Shown: positions 27,237 through 38,833 of the stretch, one piece after another | Layout of the letters: every line of letters begins with the position of its first letter | Position numbering within the stretch: position 1 is the stretch's first letter | NCBI GenBank assembly: GCA_004009845.1 | Contig: RMBW01000040.1 | Span: 1 to 64,000, forward strand | Origin: Davidsoniella eucalypti | Lineage: Eukaryota > Ascomycota > Sordariomycetes > Microascales > Ceratocystidaceae | Direction: 5' to 3' | Length of the DNA: 64,000 bases | Notes under the pieces: model-generated | Told to the model about the DNA's origin: nothing | The model's input: only the letters and a program-made list of their open reading frames with translations | Database searches by the model: none | Program-made: the position numbers and the translations under genes

Positions 27237-29249
27237 ACATGTTCCCATCTCCCATATGAGATTGAGACGGGGCAGCATCGGCTTAAGCTCCTCACCCACT
27301 AGCCATCACTTCACGCCATACTTAACGACCTAGCGATACGAACCCTTTCTCGCTCTCTATCCTTCACAGCAAATCTGCAGTCAAATGCGTTGTTACATGC
27401 ACGCATATATACAATGGCGCTTCTTTGTTCTTATCATGACCAACCGTTCTTCTTTGCCATGGAGCTCATTATTTCACCAGCTCTTTTTCATGATCTCAGC
27501 GTCTGCTTTTTATTTTATTTTGTTATCGTCTCCTTCCTCCCTGCAATAGGGTTCGGCATTATTTATTGCATTTTCCTGGAGTAGCATGTTTGTTTCTCTA
27601 TCCTTATCCGTTCGTTCCATTGCACTCTATTGGCCTTTGTCACAATCGTTCATATCAAGCATTTTATTCCTTTTCTTGTTCAAATCAGTGGGTTACTTGA
27701 TATTATCTGCTATTTTATCTTTCTCTCTACACTAAACCGGCGTCCTTATACTGAATTGTTTTTCTTCATTTTTTCTTCTCTTTTCTGTTTTACAGAAAAC
27801 TCAACACATTCACCTATACATCTTTCCTTCTCTTGTGTCTGGGGAGGCTGGGTTTGATTTCTTATCTTGTGTCAGAAGGGGTGAATTTTGCTCAAAAGGC
27901 CCCCGACAATTTTTTCTCGTTCACGCTTCTTTTTTTCTTGGAGTTATCTGGGCTTGTTTTATCCTGGCTATATGCCTCTTTTTCCCGTTTTCTGTGGTAT
28001 TCTCTAGGTTTTTTTTTTTTTTCTCTTTGGGAGGGTATTTCTTTTCTTGTGACGGAGTCTTTTGAGTAGTTCCGCACATTTCAGGGCAGGTTTATTTTTT
28101 GGTAGCCCATCTTCTGAACAAAGGAAATAGGGCCCTTTTTGTTATCTATTCCTATCATTGTTTGAAGTCGTTTTTTCGACCTTGCAAGAAACCTCGTCTC
28201 GAATACCATTATATTCTGGTTAGTCTTACCACCTAAACATCCGTCTATCTCTCCAAAGTCTATCGTTTTTTATTCTCTCTCCTATCTCCTTTAACCCCGC
28301 CTCTTCACTCCCTACTCGAGTTGGGATTCCGTTGTCGCGGAGCCATTTGGGCTGTTCTTTTTTTTTACTCTCATCCTTGTTTAAAAAAGGAATTTACCAT
28401 GGTGCTGCAAGCAGATACCCATGAGACCAGGGTATATAACCCTGGAGATATGCCTTTGGGGGGGCTAGCAAGATAGATGAGTAAGATAGAAAAACAACAT
28501 GAACTAGGATGAATGATTGTCGATTATGGTGGGAGCAAGTCCTTTTTTCGGCTATCTTTGTGCTTGACCACGTCTTGTATGTCGTTGGCAGTTCAAAAGG
28601 AAGTTTTGGGTGGCTAGAGTCAACTTCATTTTCTTGTGCTTAGCGCCATAGGTTTAGATACCTCAGTTTTGTTTCTATCGGGCTGCATTGTCTTCTCTCA
28701 CTACGTTGACATGAACCCATTGCTTTATATAACTAGCTACTATTGAATTAAAAAAAATATCAACTTATCCCTTGGACACAAACTAACTCAATAAGAACGA
28801 GACCAGTCCTTTTTTATTTTATTTGTATACACCAAGAATAAAACAAAGGCTTTCCGAGTGTTCGGGAATGTTTATTGTTCAAAAGGCATTCGGCAATAGG
28901 CTCAGTATTCCAACTTGTAGACAAAGGGATATGTTAATTACGGTAGCTAGTATTACTGTAGCTAGTTACTTGTATTTAGATAGAAGAAAAAGGGTTGGAA
29001 ATTTGAGAGAGATATCGTCAGAATAGATCTCATCATAAATACGAGATACGATTAAACTATGAATTAAAACCAAGCAAAAGAAAGACCAGTCAGTTAAGCC
29101 CCAAGGAATATTATATGCCCGTTCCTATGTTTTCGTTATTTTCATTAACATCCTGTTTTTTTATATATTGCTTTTTCTTTAGTCATGAGGGAAGATGTCC
29201 TCTGTGAGTTGCGATTCCTGTAATCAACCTCGCCATCTTTCTTGTCGTG
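27237..29249. other. Intergenic, T-rich, no gene seen
   Basis: The 3' flank between the Ser-rich gene (+) and the convergent Clampless-1-like gene (-). It is T-rich with runs of 8-13 T (for example near 28008-28021). The short hydrophobic open frames at 27390-28069 follow from T-rich codons (Phe/Leu/Ser) and are not supported as genes. Confidence 0.6.
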
Positions 29250-30581
29250 TCAAAGCTTGCCACCGAGATAACGGATATTTGAGCAGATTCTTCTGTTTGC
29301 GCTGGGTCGGCCGGTATAGATATAGGCCACAGTCTCTTCCCATGCCTCGGGGAAGGGAAGGCAGATTTCGATTCTGTCCTTCTCAGAGACATGGCCAGAG
29401 AGCATAAGAGCAGCAAGAACAGGAAGGTAGGCACGAGCATACTCCAGATCTATATCATAGAAGATACGGTTAGCAAAAACAGTCCCTATATAAACTTGAG
29501 TACAGGGCAACATACGCATAGGAGTTCCGCGGCTTGCGTGTTCTGGAAGAAAGTGCGACTGATTCCGAGCAGAGATCGGTGTGCTGACTTCCGCCACTTG
29601 AAGCGACGAAAGCGACTTGCGTCGTTCAAACCCAATCAACGGCTCTGCCGGAAACGGGGACATTGGGACAGCTTCACGCTCCACCTCCGATTCTTTTTTG
29701 CAGATTGGCGAGGCACTAGTATTTGCCAGTGAGTCGCGGAACATGAATGGTGACTTCATACTCCCAGGAAAGGCTGAGCGGGATACGATAGGACTGTTGA
29801 TTCCCAGCTCCAGCAACGTTTTGCGTGCCGCAGAACCGTCCACAAACGTCCGTGGACTTTCGGTGCTGCAGGCCGGCAGTTGGCGTGCCTCTGGGATTGT
29901 TGAGCGCGCCTCGGTCAAGTGGAACTCGCGGTGCACGACTTTGGGCGCCGCGCCATTAGCAGGATGAATACGTGCGTGGATGTTGACAGTGGACGGTGAC
30001 AGTTTGGAGAAAGACGCAGCGGTGGGTATCGAGGCGCTATGTTGGGTAGCTGGCGTCGACGGCGTTATAGATCCTAGTGGCACGGCAGTAATGTACAGAT
30101 CGGCCGCCACAGTACCACCGTAGAGATAGGCGTGGCCCATCTCACGAAGTCGCTCCTGTAGTCGCCAGATATTGTCATGCATAGACTGCCGAGTGATGGG
30201 AGACGGCAGCACGTGCCGCAGTGAGTGGGTCAAGGTAGCTGCAGAGTACGGACCGGCCTGCACAGGTGACTGGTGCGCGGCGTGGATGACGAGACGCGCG
30301 GGAACAGGTCGCTTGGAAATCCCGCTGGAGATACTGCGGCGGTCGGTCAGGACGGCACGGGTGATGCCCGTTTTCACCTGAAGAGAGGGCCGGCGAGATA
30401 GGCCGGAAGGAGGGAGAGGGCAAGCCATATTTCTATGTGAGGCTGGTGGTAGCGGAGGTGAGTGAAGTTTTGTCTGCGTCCTGGATTTAGTGGACAGTGG
30501 CTTGGATGGCATAACAGCTTTGGAATATGGCATGGTTGCGGACCGTGTCCGGTATGACGATCTTGTCACTGTCATCGTCAT
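29250..30581 (-). CDS. Clampless-1-like / BTB-like fungal protein, two exons
   Basis: The frame is open through 443 codons, but it hides a textbook 66-nt intron whose length is a multiple of three: donor GTATGT with its first base at 29515, branch TGCTAAC, acceptor ATATAG ending at 29450. Exons are 30581-29516 and 29449-29250, giving 421 residues. The N-terminal third is basic and Ser/Pro-rich. The middle (about 150-260) has hydrophobic beta-like stretches such as ADLYITAVPLG and VHREFHL. The C-terminal about 65 residues (YARAYLPVLAALMLSG, then PEAWEETVAYIYTGR and SNIRYLGGKL) resemble the second half of a BTB/POZ fold and the C-terminus of Clampless-1 (CLP1)-like proteins of fungi. In basidiomycetes CLP1 controls clamp formation and cell-cycle exit in dikaryons; outside them the role is unknown. 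Family assignment is from memory of sequence patterns. Confidence 0.55.
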   Translation of the reverse strand: MTMTVTRSSYRTRSATMPYSKAVMPSKPLSTKSRTQTKLHSPPLPPASHRNMACPLPPSGLSRRPSLQVKTGITRAVLTDRRSISSGISKRPVPARLVIHAAHQSPVQAGPYSAATLTHSLRHVLPSPITRQSMHDNIWRLQERLREMGHAYLYGGTVAADLYITAVPLGSITPSTPATQHSASIPTAASFSKLSPSTVNIHARIHPANGAAPKVVHREFHLTEARSTIPEARQLPACSTESPRTFVDGSAARKTLLELGINSPIVSRSAFPGSMKSPFMFRDSLANTSASPICKKESEVEREAVPMSPFPAEPLIGFERRKSLSSLQVAEVSTPISARNQSHFLPEHASRGTPMRMLPCTQVYIGTVFANRIFYDIDLEYARAYLPVLAALMLSGHVSEKDRIEICLPFPEAWEETVAYIYTGRPSANRRICSNIRYLGGKL

Positions 30582-32895
30582 TAGGATTTATAAGAGTATG
30601 TATCTATACCGATATGTACAAATAACAGAATCGATAGATAATCGTATTGTAAACGCTGGAGGATAGATGTATATAACGAGTATGTAGAATTCAAGCATGG
30701 AGGGGCACGGCGGCCTGATATATGAAGTTAAAAGACTATAGCATATTTTTGACCACCATGTGATATTTTGATTGCCTCTCTCTCTCTATGCAAAGCAAGT
30801 GAAGTGAGGTGTCAAAGGGCAAACAAATATACAGACAGACAACAAGCCGACAAAGTCCAAAGGACACAAATGTTTCCTCTTTCGGTATAGTACTCAACGT
30901 CTCTTAGTACACGGCGATGAGGCAGTAGAGAGAATAAAAATAGCAACAAGCCGTAATAGGTGTATTGCAGCCATGGATAACATGCGGGAATGAAGGAGAA
31001 AAGGAGATAAAGATGGCGCAGCTCAGGTTTTCTTTGTCTTGTCACTAGCGTATCCTTACTCTTGGGGCGAGACTTGATGATAGTGAGACTGCCAGCAGGC
31101 CAACTTGAGCTCTAGCTCCAGCGCGGACCCGAGGCAACGGCAACATAGCGGTAGTCGTAGAAACCGTTTAGGCTAGCATATATTCTTTGACGGACTGTAG
31201 TCAAAGAATGGATTACTTGGATCGGCGTGTGCATAATTTGCTGTGTCTATACTCCTGCCACATAGCATATGCTTGGTAAGACTAACAAAGCAACTATCAA
31301 AGAAGATCTCATTAGCGGTCTATGACTACAGCGTCTTAGCATACTAATAGCCGGCCCAGATGATCGCCACGTCTGGTCTAACACAAAGAACTCTGAGGTA
31401 GACGCCTTAGTGAGCTGTTCGACATTGCCGTACACATCAGTCTGGGAAATCAGAAGCCGATAGCCATGGCTACTGATATGTCTAATGTGCCGGACTATAG
31501 CTTGCTTTGGTAATTATAGCTAGCTTCAACACCAAAAAGAACACCGGTCTTTGAAAAATCAAGGCTGCTTGATTTTTGCCTAGAGCAGGTTTGGGGCAAA
31601 AGAGGGAGCGGAATATCAAAGAAAGGTTACGGTCACCGAGGTAAATAACACACTATTCAAGCATTGAGAAAACCGGATCGTAAGTCTTTAGATAGCTTCG
31701 GTGTACTACGCAAAGAATTCTCCGAGAGTTGCTCTAAGTACTTTTTCTGCTCTAGTTTGGTTGCCACAAGCTTTAGAGTCAATGATCCCTGCCCTTCTAC
31801 AAGTAGACGCGCCCATAATACCAATATGGGACAGAGATCAAAGATAAAATCAAGACGCCAAAGAAAGCTAACAAGAGCAATGCGTTGTGAACTGCCGTGT
31901 TTATTAGCCGCTGGCAGTCTGGCGTCTAATACAGAGGCACGTGAAGTACTTTAGATACCATCAGTATGGTGGCTCGGTTACCGCATGTTCTTTGTCTGCT
32001 AGGACAAAGTCTCCGCCACTTCAAGCAGGCAGCTCGATTACGATAAAACACGGGATCATTTCGTGCAGCCCATATTCCAAACCTCATTGCATGAAAGGTT
32101 CGGGGATCATGCCAACCTTGTGTTAGTAGTAACTTTGGTCAAGCCGCCTCTAAATCATACCCAGCTAGATCTTTGTTTCTCTGTTAACACGAACACTTAT
32201 AACGAGAGAGATACAGATGTATCTACGTTATGATCAAAGCGAACAAAGACAGACAGCCATATAGACATCATAAATGTTCCTAGGCTCTACCACACCTGGC
32301 CACACGATGATTCTTTCTCTTTGACTTATATACCTTCATCAAAGCAAATAGTTCGCCAGTCGATTTTCACATGGCATAATCTCGACAAACCCAGAATGAA
32401 TGAGAGGCAACATCCAACATGTTTAACAAAGCACCAAACCGGAGATGATCGGCGTTATGGGAAAATGTTGCCCTAAAGAGGAAATAGAAGAAATGGATTT
32501 CCGGGTGAAGTGGGATGTGATGAGGTTCCAGGAAAATCCCAGTCGTGCGCATTTTCCTGATCCGAAATCCGGTCTCGATTATATTAACCCTAGTATCTGA
32601 GTCATAGGGTCTGTCTACTACCAAGTGGTGCGCCACTAATATTTCGATTTGTGTGGCGCTTATTAAGCTGGCTTGCCATTTGGCCAAAGTGTTTTGTTAC
32701 TACAGTAGCTTCATCAATTAACCAATGAAAACAAGAGCAACTACACGCTAGCCATTTCATTGTATTCAACACTATTTTGGCCACCACGGTTCTTTGGATA
32801 CAGTCGATATACATCATACCATAGGCCTTTGAAGGTATCCCTTTCTTTATTCTCTTCCTTTCTTCGTACCACAACAGTTCAAGCTACCTTCAGAT
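30582..32895. other. Intergenic between divergent Clampless-1-like gene and GWT1
   Basis: 2.3 kb shared upstream region of the minus-strand Clampless-1-like gene and plus-strand GWT1. Open frames on the minus strand at 32367-32687 (106 codons) and 32602-32874 overlap in different frames and match nothing I recognise. A CT repeat lies at about 30775-30786. No RNA gene is seen. Confidence 0.5.
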
Positions 32896-34737
32896 ATGCC
32901 ATCAGAAGATGTTCCAGATGCAGCCCGCTTAGCTGATGATGCCGAGGTAGCTGCCTACGAAGCTGCCGCCGAAGAGGCGGCGAGGCGACTTAACTACAAG
33001 CTACTCAAAGAAAGCTTTGTATCCAATTTGACTGGCAGCTCGATCGGCGATATCAACATGGTCACGCTAGCCTCACCTGTAAGTAGTCATTCTTAGTCCA
33101 ATATGTCGCTCGTGATGACTCGAGGGTTGGCAGCATGTAAGACCAAACTTCTATACTTAGGATAGTCTCAACTTAGTCCTGATCATCTTCGAAATCTTTA
33201 CACGGGGTTTCTTTCCATTCCTTCTTGCTTTCGCTCTATATTCCATGTCAGACGTTGCCGATGTCATGTCATAGAGCTTTAAAAAAATATCCTACTCGAT
33301 ATACATGCTAACTTAATTGGCCAGCTTTCTGCGTCTCTATGGGCTGTTCTCCAATCCCGTCAAGCTTTCTTTGAGCCATATGGCGTCATTCCAGCACTAG
33401 CAGACTATATGATCAATGTTGGAACATTGCTATTATCAATGACGCTTTATGCCAACCAGTCGATCCTTCTGAATTTGGCTATCTTCATTCCTATCATTGT
33501 ACTATTGGTTATTCCAGAATCTACCGTTGCTCGTCAACGTCAGCGTAAAACACCTGCTGCCGTTTTGAAAAAGGTCGGTGTCAAAGATGGTGCCTCGAGC
33601 AAGGCTGATCCTCACGCTCTCGGAATCAAGCCTTTTCTAACTATGTACCGTGGCTCAATGATGGTCATGACTATCATTGCTATTCTCGCTGTTGACTTTC
33701 CCATCTTCCCTCGTCGGTTTGCCAAAGTTGAGACTTGGGGCACTTCTCTGATGGATCTTGGTGTTGGGTCCTTTGTTTTCTCAGCTGGAGTTGTCGGTGC
33801 TCGGCCATTACTCAAAGAGCGAGCTTCAGGCAAACAAGGTGTTGGTATAGTCACGCGTGTATTGAATTCTTTGAAACATTCGCTGCCACTTCTAGTTCTG
33901 GGTGTCATCCGTATGCTTAGTGTCAAGGGCCTAGAATATGCCGAGCACACTACCGAATACGGGGTTCATTGGAACTTCTTCTTTACCCTTGGCTTCTTAC
34001 CACCTTTTGTTGCTGCTAGTACGGCGTTATCCAAAGTCATACCTTCGTTTGCTATCCAGGCTATCCTTATCTCAGTAGGCTATCAACTGGCCCTCAGCCA
34101 TACCCACTTACAAACTTATATCATCATGGCCGACCGTGTCAGCTTCTTCTCCAAGAACCGGGAAGGTATCTTCTCATTCCTAGGATATCTTTCCATCTTC
34201 TTAGCCGGTCAAGATATGGGAATGTGGGTTCTGCCACGGAACTTGAACTTACGTAGTCCATCAACTCCTGCCAAACAGCGTAACTCGTTGATACTGACCA
34301 TGTTCGTGTGGTCTGCTATATGGACTGTCTTGTACATTATTACATCCAACTACTATGGCTTTGCTATCACCGTTTCTCGCCGTATGGCTAACCTTCCATA
34401 TGTCCTGTGGATTGCTGCTTTCAACTCTGCACAGGTCATGGCCTGCTGCCTTGTTGAAACCCTTTTCTTTCCTCTTGCTCACAACATTCCGTCCAGTGAC
34501 AAGCGTATGGAAAAGGAAATACATGATGCCTCCACAAGCAAGTTGTACAGAGCCATCAACCGAAACGGGTTGGCTATCTTCTTACTGGCTAATCTACTTA
34601 CCGGGCTTGTCAACATGACCTTGCCGACTTTGGAGGCATCTCGTGGACTGGCCATGGCTATTCTGGTCGGTTACACCGGTGTTGTCTCGATAGTAGCTCT
34701 TGCTTTAGATCATTTCGACATATCCATCAAAATGTAG
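32896..34737 (+). CDS. GWT1: GPI-anchored wall transfer protein 1 (GlcN-PI inositol acyltransferase)
   Basis: Two exons, 32896-33078 and 33325-34737, join in frame across a 246-nt intron (GTAAGT donor, GCTAAC near the acceptor, CCAG at 33324) to give 531 residues, close to yeast Gwt1 and human PIG-W. Gwt1 acylates the inositol of GlcN-PI in the ER membrane using palmitoyl-CoA, an early step of GPI-anchor synthesis needed for cell-wall mannoprotein attachment. Signature stretches are nearly invariant: an N-terminal KESFVSNLTGSS..DINMVTL, VDFPIFPRRFAKVETWGTSL (184-203), TEYGVHWNFF (271-280), NREGIFSFLGY (339-349), VSRRMANLPYVLW (411-423) and NGLAIFLLANLLTGLVNM (475-492). Many hydrophobic helices are present, as expected for this polytopic protein. 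The first about 30 residues are an acidic, Ala-rich extension relative to yeast. Gwt1 is the target of the antifungal manogepix. Confidence 0.96.
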
Positions 34738-35543
34738 ATCTTATCTGTATGCAAACATATGTGTAGCATCGACTTTGGATTGTAAGAGCTACTGGGTTGA
34801 TCTCAACCCCAGTCACTGGCGCTTCGGGTCGTTCTCCAAGAACTATACCATGAAGTTGTTCTGAGACTCGGTTTGGCGGTAACTCGTATCGTTTAGTTAC
34901 ATCTTGGGGCGCAGAAATGCCTCTGGATGTCAGGGATGTGAATGATTCAAATATACATATATCCAAATCAATTCTGTGTAATGATTCATATAACTATATA
35001 TCTCTACCGTTATATCTACAAATTTGATGTGTGTAACACTATATATGTCTTCATTCGAAGATTCTCGTCCAGAAACCAACTTGGATTTTACTTTAAAAAT
35101 GCCTTCAATGGTTTCGATTAGCAGATCTTATCAGCGACTATTTCACAAGCTTTTTCATCACCAGGTGACTTCTGTGATCCACATCAAGTTCTCATAACGC
35201 ATGAATACCTTTCCAGTTTTTCCATGATACTTGGATATGTCAGAAATAAATTAAAGCCCTAGGAAAATGGGGAAAACCCCACCGAGAACCCTAAAGATCA
35301 TAGTAACTTAAGACCAATTAAAAGAGACCGATGCGATTGACTAATCAGGGAGGAGATCTGACACGAAAATAGCGAACTTGCTGCCTAGCAGGTTAGGTGC
35401 GGCATGAGTACTTGACTGACTAAGCAATATATGTCATGTTGTGGAGAAATATGTAAAGGGTGATGACAAACTAATTTCCCCATTTCTGCCTCATGGCAAG
35501 AAAGATTCATTCAATCTACCACATAGTTATCCTATTTCTTTCT
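34738..35543. other. Intergenic, no gene seen
   Basis: A/T-rich gap between GWT1 and the CRN-like gene. The plus-strand 3' flank of GWT1 is followed by anonymous sequence; no open frame over 80 codons carries a motif. Confidence 0.6.
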
Positions 35544-35550
35544 TATAAAA
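35544..35550 (+). promoter_or_regulatory. TATA-like element
   Basis: TATAAAA lies 96 nt upstream of the CRN-like gene's ATG and is followed by a T-rich tract (35610-35625). Plausible as a core promoter by position only. Confidence 0.35.
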
Positions 35551-35645
35551 GCACATTTTGTTCCAACACAATATACGAAAACTTGCATCTTCAATCGTTA
35601 CTCAACCTTTTTTTTTTCTTTCTTAACTGAAAGCTGCCAAAGATC

Positions 35646-38014
35646 ATGGATCTATCTAAGTTATCCAGAGAAGAACTAATTGAGCTACTCGAAGTTAGTA
35701 ATTACACACATAAATGTAGCTCCCTAGCACAAAAAATAGATTTAACTCTTTTTCAATATCTTAGCAAGAACGAGTCAAAAAAGAAGCCGCTGTTAACAGA
35801 GCTCAAGAAGCTGAAGAGAGAGCTTGGCATGACCGAGTCGCAAAATTAGACGCCAAGAACAGAGCTGAGCAAATACAATTTGAAGAACAATTGCCATGCC
35901 TACTCAGAAAAACAACATTTGCAACTCACCTCTATACCTGCTTTGCTTTCAACTTCCAAACCTTCCAAATAGAGCCGATATCGACCCGGCTCACATCAGG
36001 GAAACCTACTTCAGTTGCTAAACTATCATATCCACATCTTCTCAGACCCTGGTCAGACTTCCAAGGCATTCATGAGCAGAAGTTTTCAGAGTGTCAATCC
36101 ATTTTTGGACAGCAGCTTTTATTTGACGATTTTGCAAGAACTACTGTTGCCCAAACAACTTTATACAACACGTGGCAATCCTGTGAGAGAAACGCGATCT
36201 TTTTTTCCTCAGATGTCACTGAGAATTTTGTCACCGAAATTACCGATCTTTATATACGACACAAGCGACACGACGAGACAACCACGGCGTATAATAGAGT
36301 CGAAGGAGTAAGATTCAAAGGGGACTCACCATATGCCACGGATCTTGAACGACGTCAAGAGAGTGCATCAGAGCAGCAAGAGTTCGAAGATTCAGTAGAT
36401 TCTCATCTCCGGGATCTACTACAGTCTCAGGACCAGGCCTCAATGGATATATCTACATATTGGGAAGAGCCAGAAAACACCAATGTTGCTAGTCTCCATC
36501 ATAGAGAAAGTCTGAATATTCAACCTGACCAACATCAATCTGGTAGAAAAAGCGCTGCTTCATCTAGTGCTTCTAGCGAGACATATTCGACTTCTTGGCC
36601 CTTCTATTTTAATTTTGGTCAAGGCATCTCTCGGGATCCTCAAGACTCCCCAATGAATCGTAGACCTCCAAAAGTCGAAAAGGTACTCTTCATTGCGAAG
36701 TACCAGGCAGCTCATAAGCTCCCTCCTGTTCAGCTTCGAGCAGTCCTAGACCATCTTTCTACTTCAGATCCATCCTTCTTCTATAACAGTCTCAATGAGG
36801 ATACAGAAACACCTTTGAATGAATCTGTTGAAGAGAAACATAATAGAAATATTCGTCATATTGTTGCTTCTGCTGTGACACAGGTATACCATATGATGAT
36901 TAACTCTGGGCTTCTATATGGATACATCACAACTGGCGAGGCCTTCATTTTTTTGAGTATTGATATGGAAAACCCTAGCACTGTTCATTACTCCCTCCAT
37001 ATTCCCAGAGAACAAATCTCTAGTATTCCATTGCTTGATCACCGTGACGGCCCTGTACATCCTGGGATTATCCAGCAGCAGATTGAAAGTATCAAGCAGA
37101 CCCCAATTGCTTATGTCTTGACGCTGATGATCATATCACTTGAACAACGAAAACTCAGTTTAGGAGAGATTCAGACAATGAGGTCTCAAACTTGCTCTCT
37201 ACCAAGTTCATATGAAGATGACACATCAGGCGAAGCAGGTCCACATCTAAGCCCAGAGGCCCATCCAGAGGCCCCCCAGCTAGGTAATGGTGATGATAGT
37301 AACACAGAAGGCGGAGGGGGTCGTAGTAGTTTGGCTTTTCGACCTCGAGCACATACTGCTTACCCTCCACTTTCTAGCTACTGTACACAACAGTGTCTAT
37401 ATGGCTTGGTCTATGGTTCTGAGTTTGACCAAGACTGTCCAAACTACCAATTTCACCGGAAAGCAAACACCGATACTCAAGATCAACGACACCAATTGAG
37501 TCCCTCTCAATTCTTGAACGCTATCAAGATCCAAATGGATACAAATCTCGATAATGGCTGTGAAAGTCTGGATATATATGGTTGTATTGGGGTCTTGCTC
37601 AAGCTCACGGTGTATCCATATGGCTATACATTAGTTGGCAAAGGCATTGAGAGTGAGGATAAATGGCTATTTCAAAAGGAGCTCATTGCCTATGCAAAGC
37701 TCAGGAGTCTCCAAGGAACTGTAGTTCCTGTTTGTCTTGGGGGTATCACGTTGAAGATGGGGATTCCTTTGAGATTTCGTGATTATAAGCATGTTCTTCT
37801 ACTTGCTTATGCTGGCGAGTCTATCACAGAGTTGCCAGAGGGAAGTGGTGATAATCTTAAAGATATGGTTTCACAAATGGCAGAGTGCGGTATTCGACAC
37901 GGAGATCTTAAGAGAAATATTCTCCAAGACTCTCAAACAGGGAAGTTAATGATCATTGATTTTGATGTGGCTGAAATTGAATCGGTCACCATCGAGAAAG
38001 AGGCCATTGGTTGA
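35646..38014 (+). CDS. CRN-like effector-family protein: REase-like region plus kinase-like domain
   Basis: Two exons: 35646-35693 (16 codons), a 71-nt intron (GTTAGT to CTTAG, 35694-35764), and 35765-38014. They join in frame to 765 residues. The N-terminus MDLSKLSREELIELLE plus a charged helix (17-58) and the phrase LLRPWSDF (108-115) match the header of a fungal family found mainly in filamentous ascomycetes. Residues about 319-470 correspond to its PD-(D/E)XK nuclease-like region (KYQAAHKL 328-335; GYITTGEAFIFL 402-413). Residues 554-560 (SYCTQQC) begin the second half, and 614-765 form a kinase-like fold: G-loop-like GCIGVLLKL (622-630), Lys642, HGDLKRN with Asp730 and Asn734, and DFD with Asp748. 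Such REase-kinase fusions belong to the Crinkler (CR) effector class. The nuclease E-x-K appears replaced (see findings). Host-directed or inter-fungal use is inference. Confidence 0.8.
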
Positions 38015-38833
38015 TACTGAAGTAGAACAGAACTCGAAGCGATTGTATCTCGAATGAGCTCAGGAGTAAATTTAGTCTATTAAGCCTTGAGTTGTTTGGT
38101 AGTCGGCAATTCTTTTAATATCATACATAGTTTTTATTTGGTCATGCTTCTCTCACTCCTAGTGTAATCTTTTATACATTGGTTCAACATTTTTCTGTAC
38201 TAAGCTGGCCTACAAAGCCAAGTTTGATATGCTTATTCTCATTTGCTTGGGACGGAAAAAAACCACGCCGTATCTGGTGATTCCATATGCTATGTCCGTT
38301 TTCATTTCTAGACATCGGGTTTCGATATGGTAAAACGTACAAATTGGCTCGCAAACTACTGTACTGCTTCTCGAATACAGACAATATGCTCGACATTGCT
38401 GTAGAATGATCGTAATACACGGTCTAAGATGCCATTTGATTATGTCGGTCGTCTTATCGACATGATTGAAGAAGCCCTTCAATTCAGTCAAAGGGGGCTT
38501 TGATAAGCTAATCCCGACCATCGCAATCCTGTCAGCTGGGCAAGATTGCAAATAGGTAGGTAGGTACCTAAAGCTCAAGTTTGCTCACTCTAAGTGTAAG
38601 CATATAATCCAATATTTTCGTAGTGTTCTGTTTTGGTAGTTTAGGTTCGTCGAACATATTCCACTTCCATTGATATACCTTTACCTTGGCAGTGATGTGA
38701 CATGTATTAATTACCTGTGAGTGGTCAGTCTTAAGTAGGATTCTCATTGACAAACAATTGGTTGGGAATTTTGCGCTTCATCTCCCACTAACTCGTTACC
38801 TTCAATCTGCTATTCAACGGAATCTTGTACGAC
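38015..38833. other. Intergenic, no supported gene
   Basis: Between the CRN-like gene and the ankyrin pseudogene. Minus-strand open frames at 38210-38578 (122 codons) and 38184-38420 overlap in different frames and show no motif; they could be decayed coding DNA. Confidence 0.5.
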
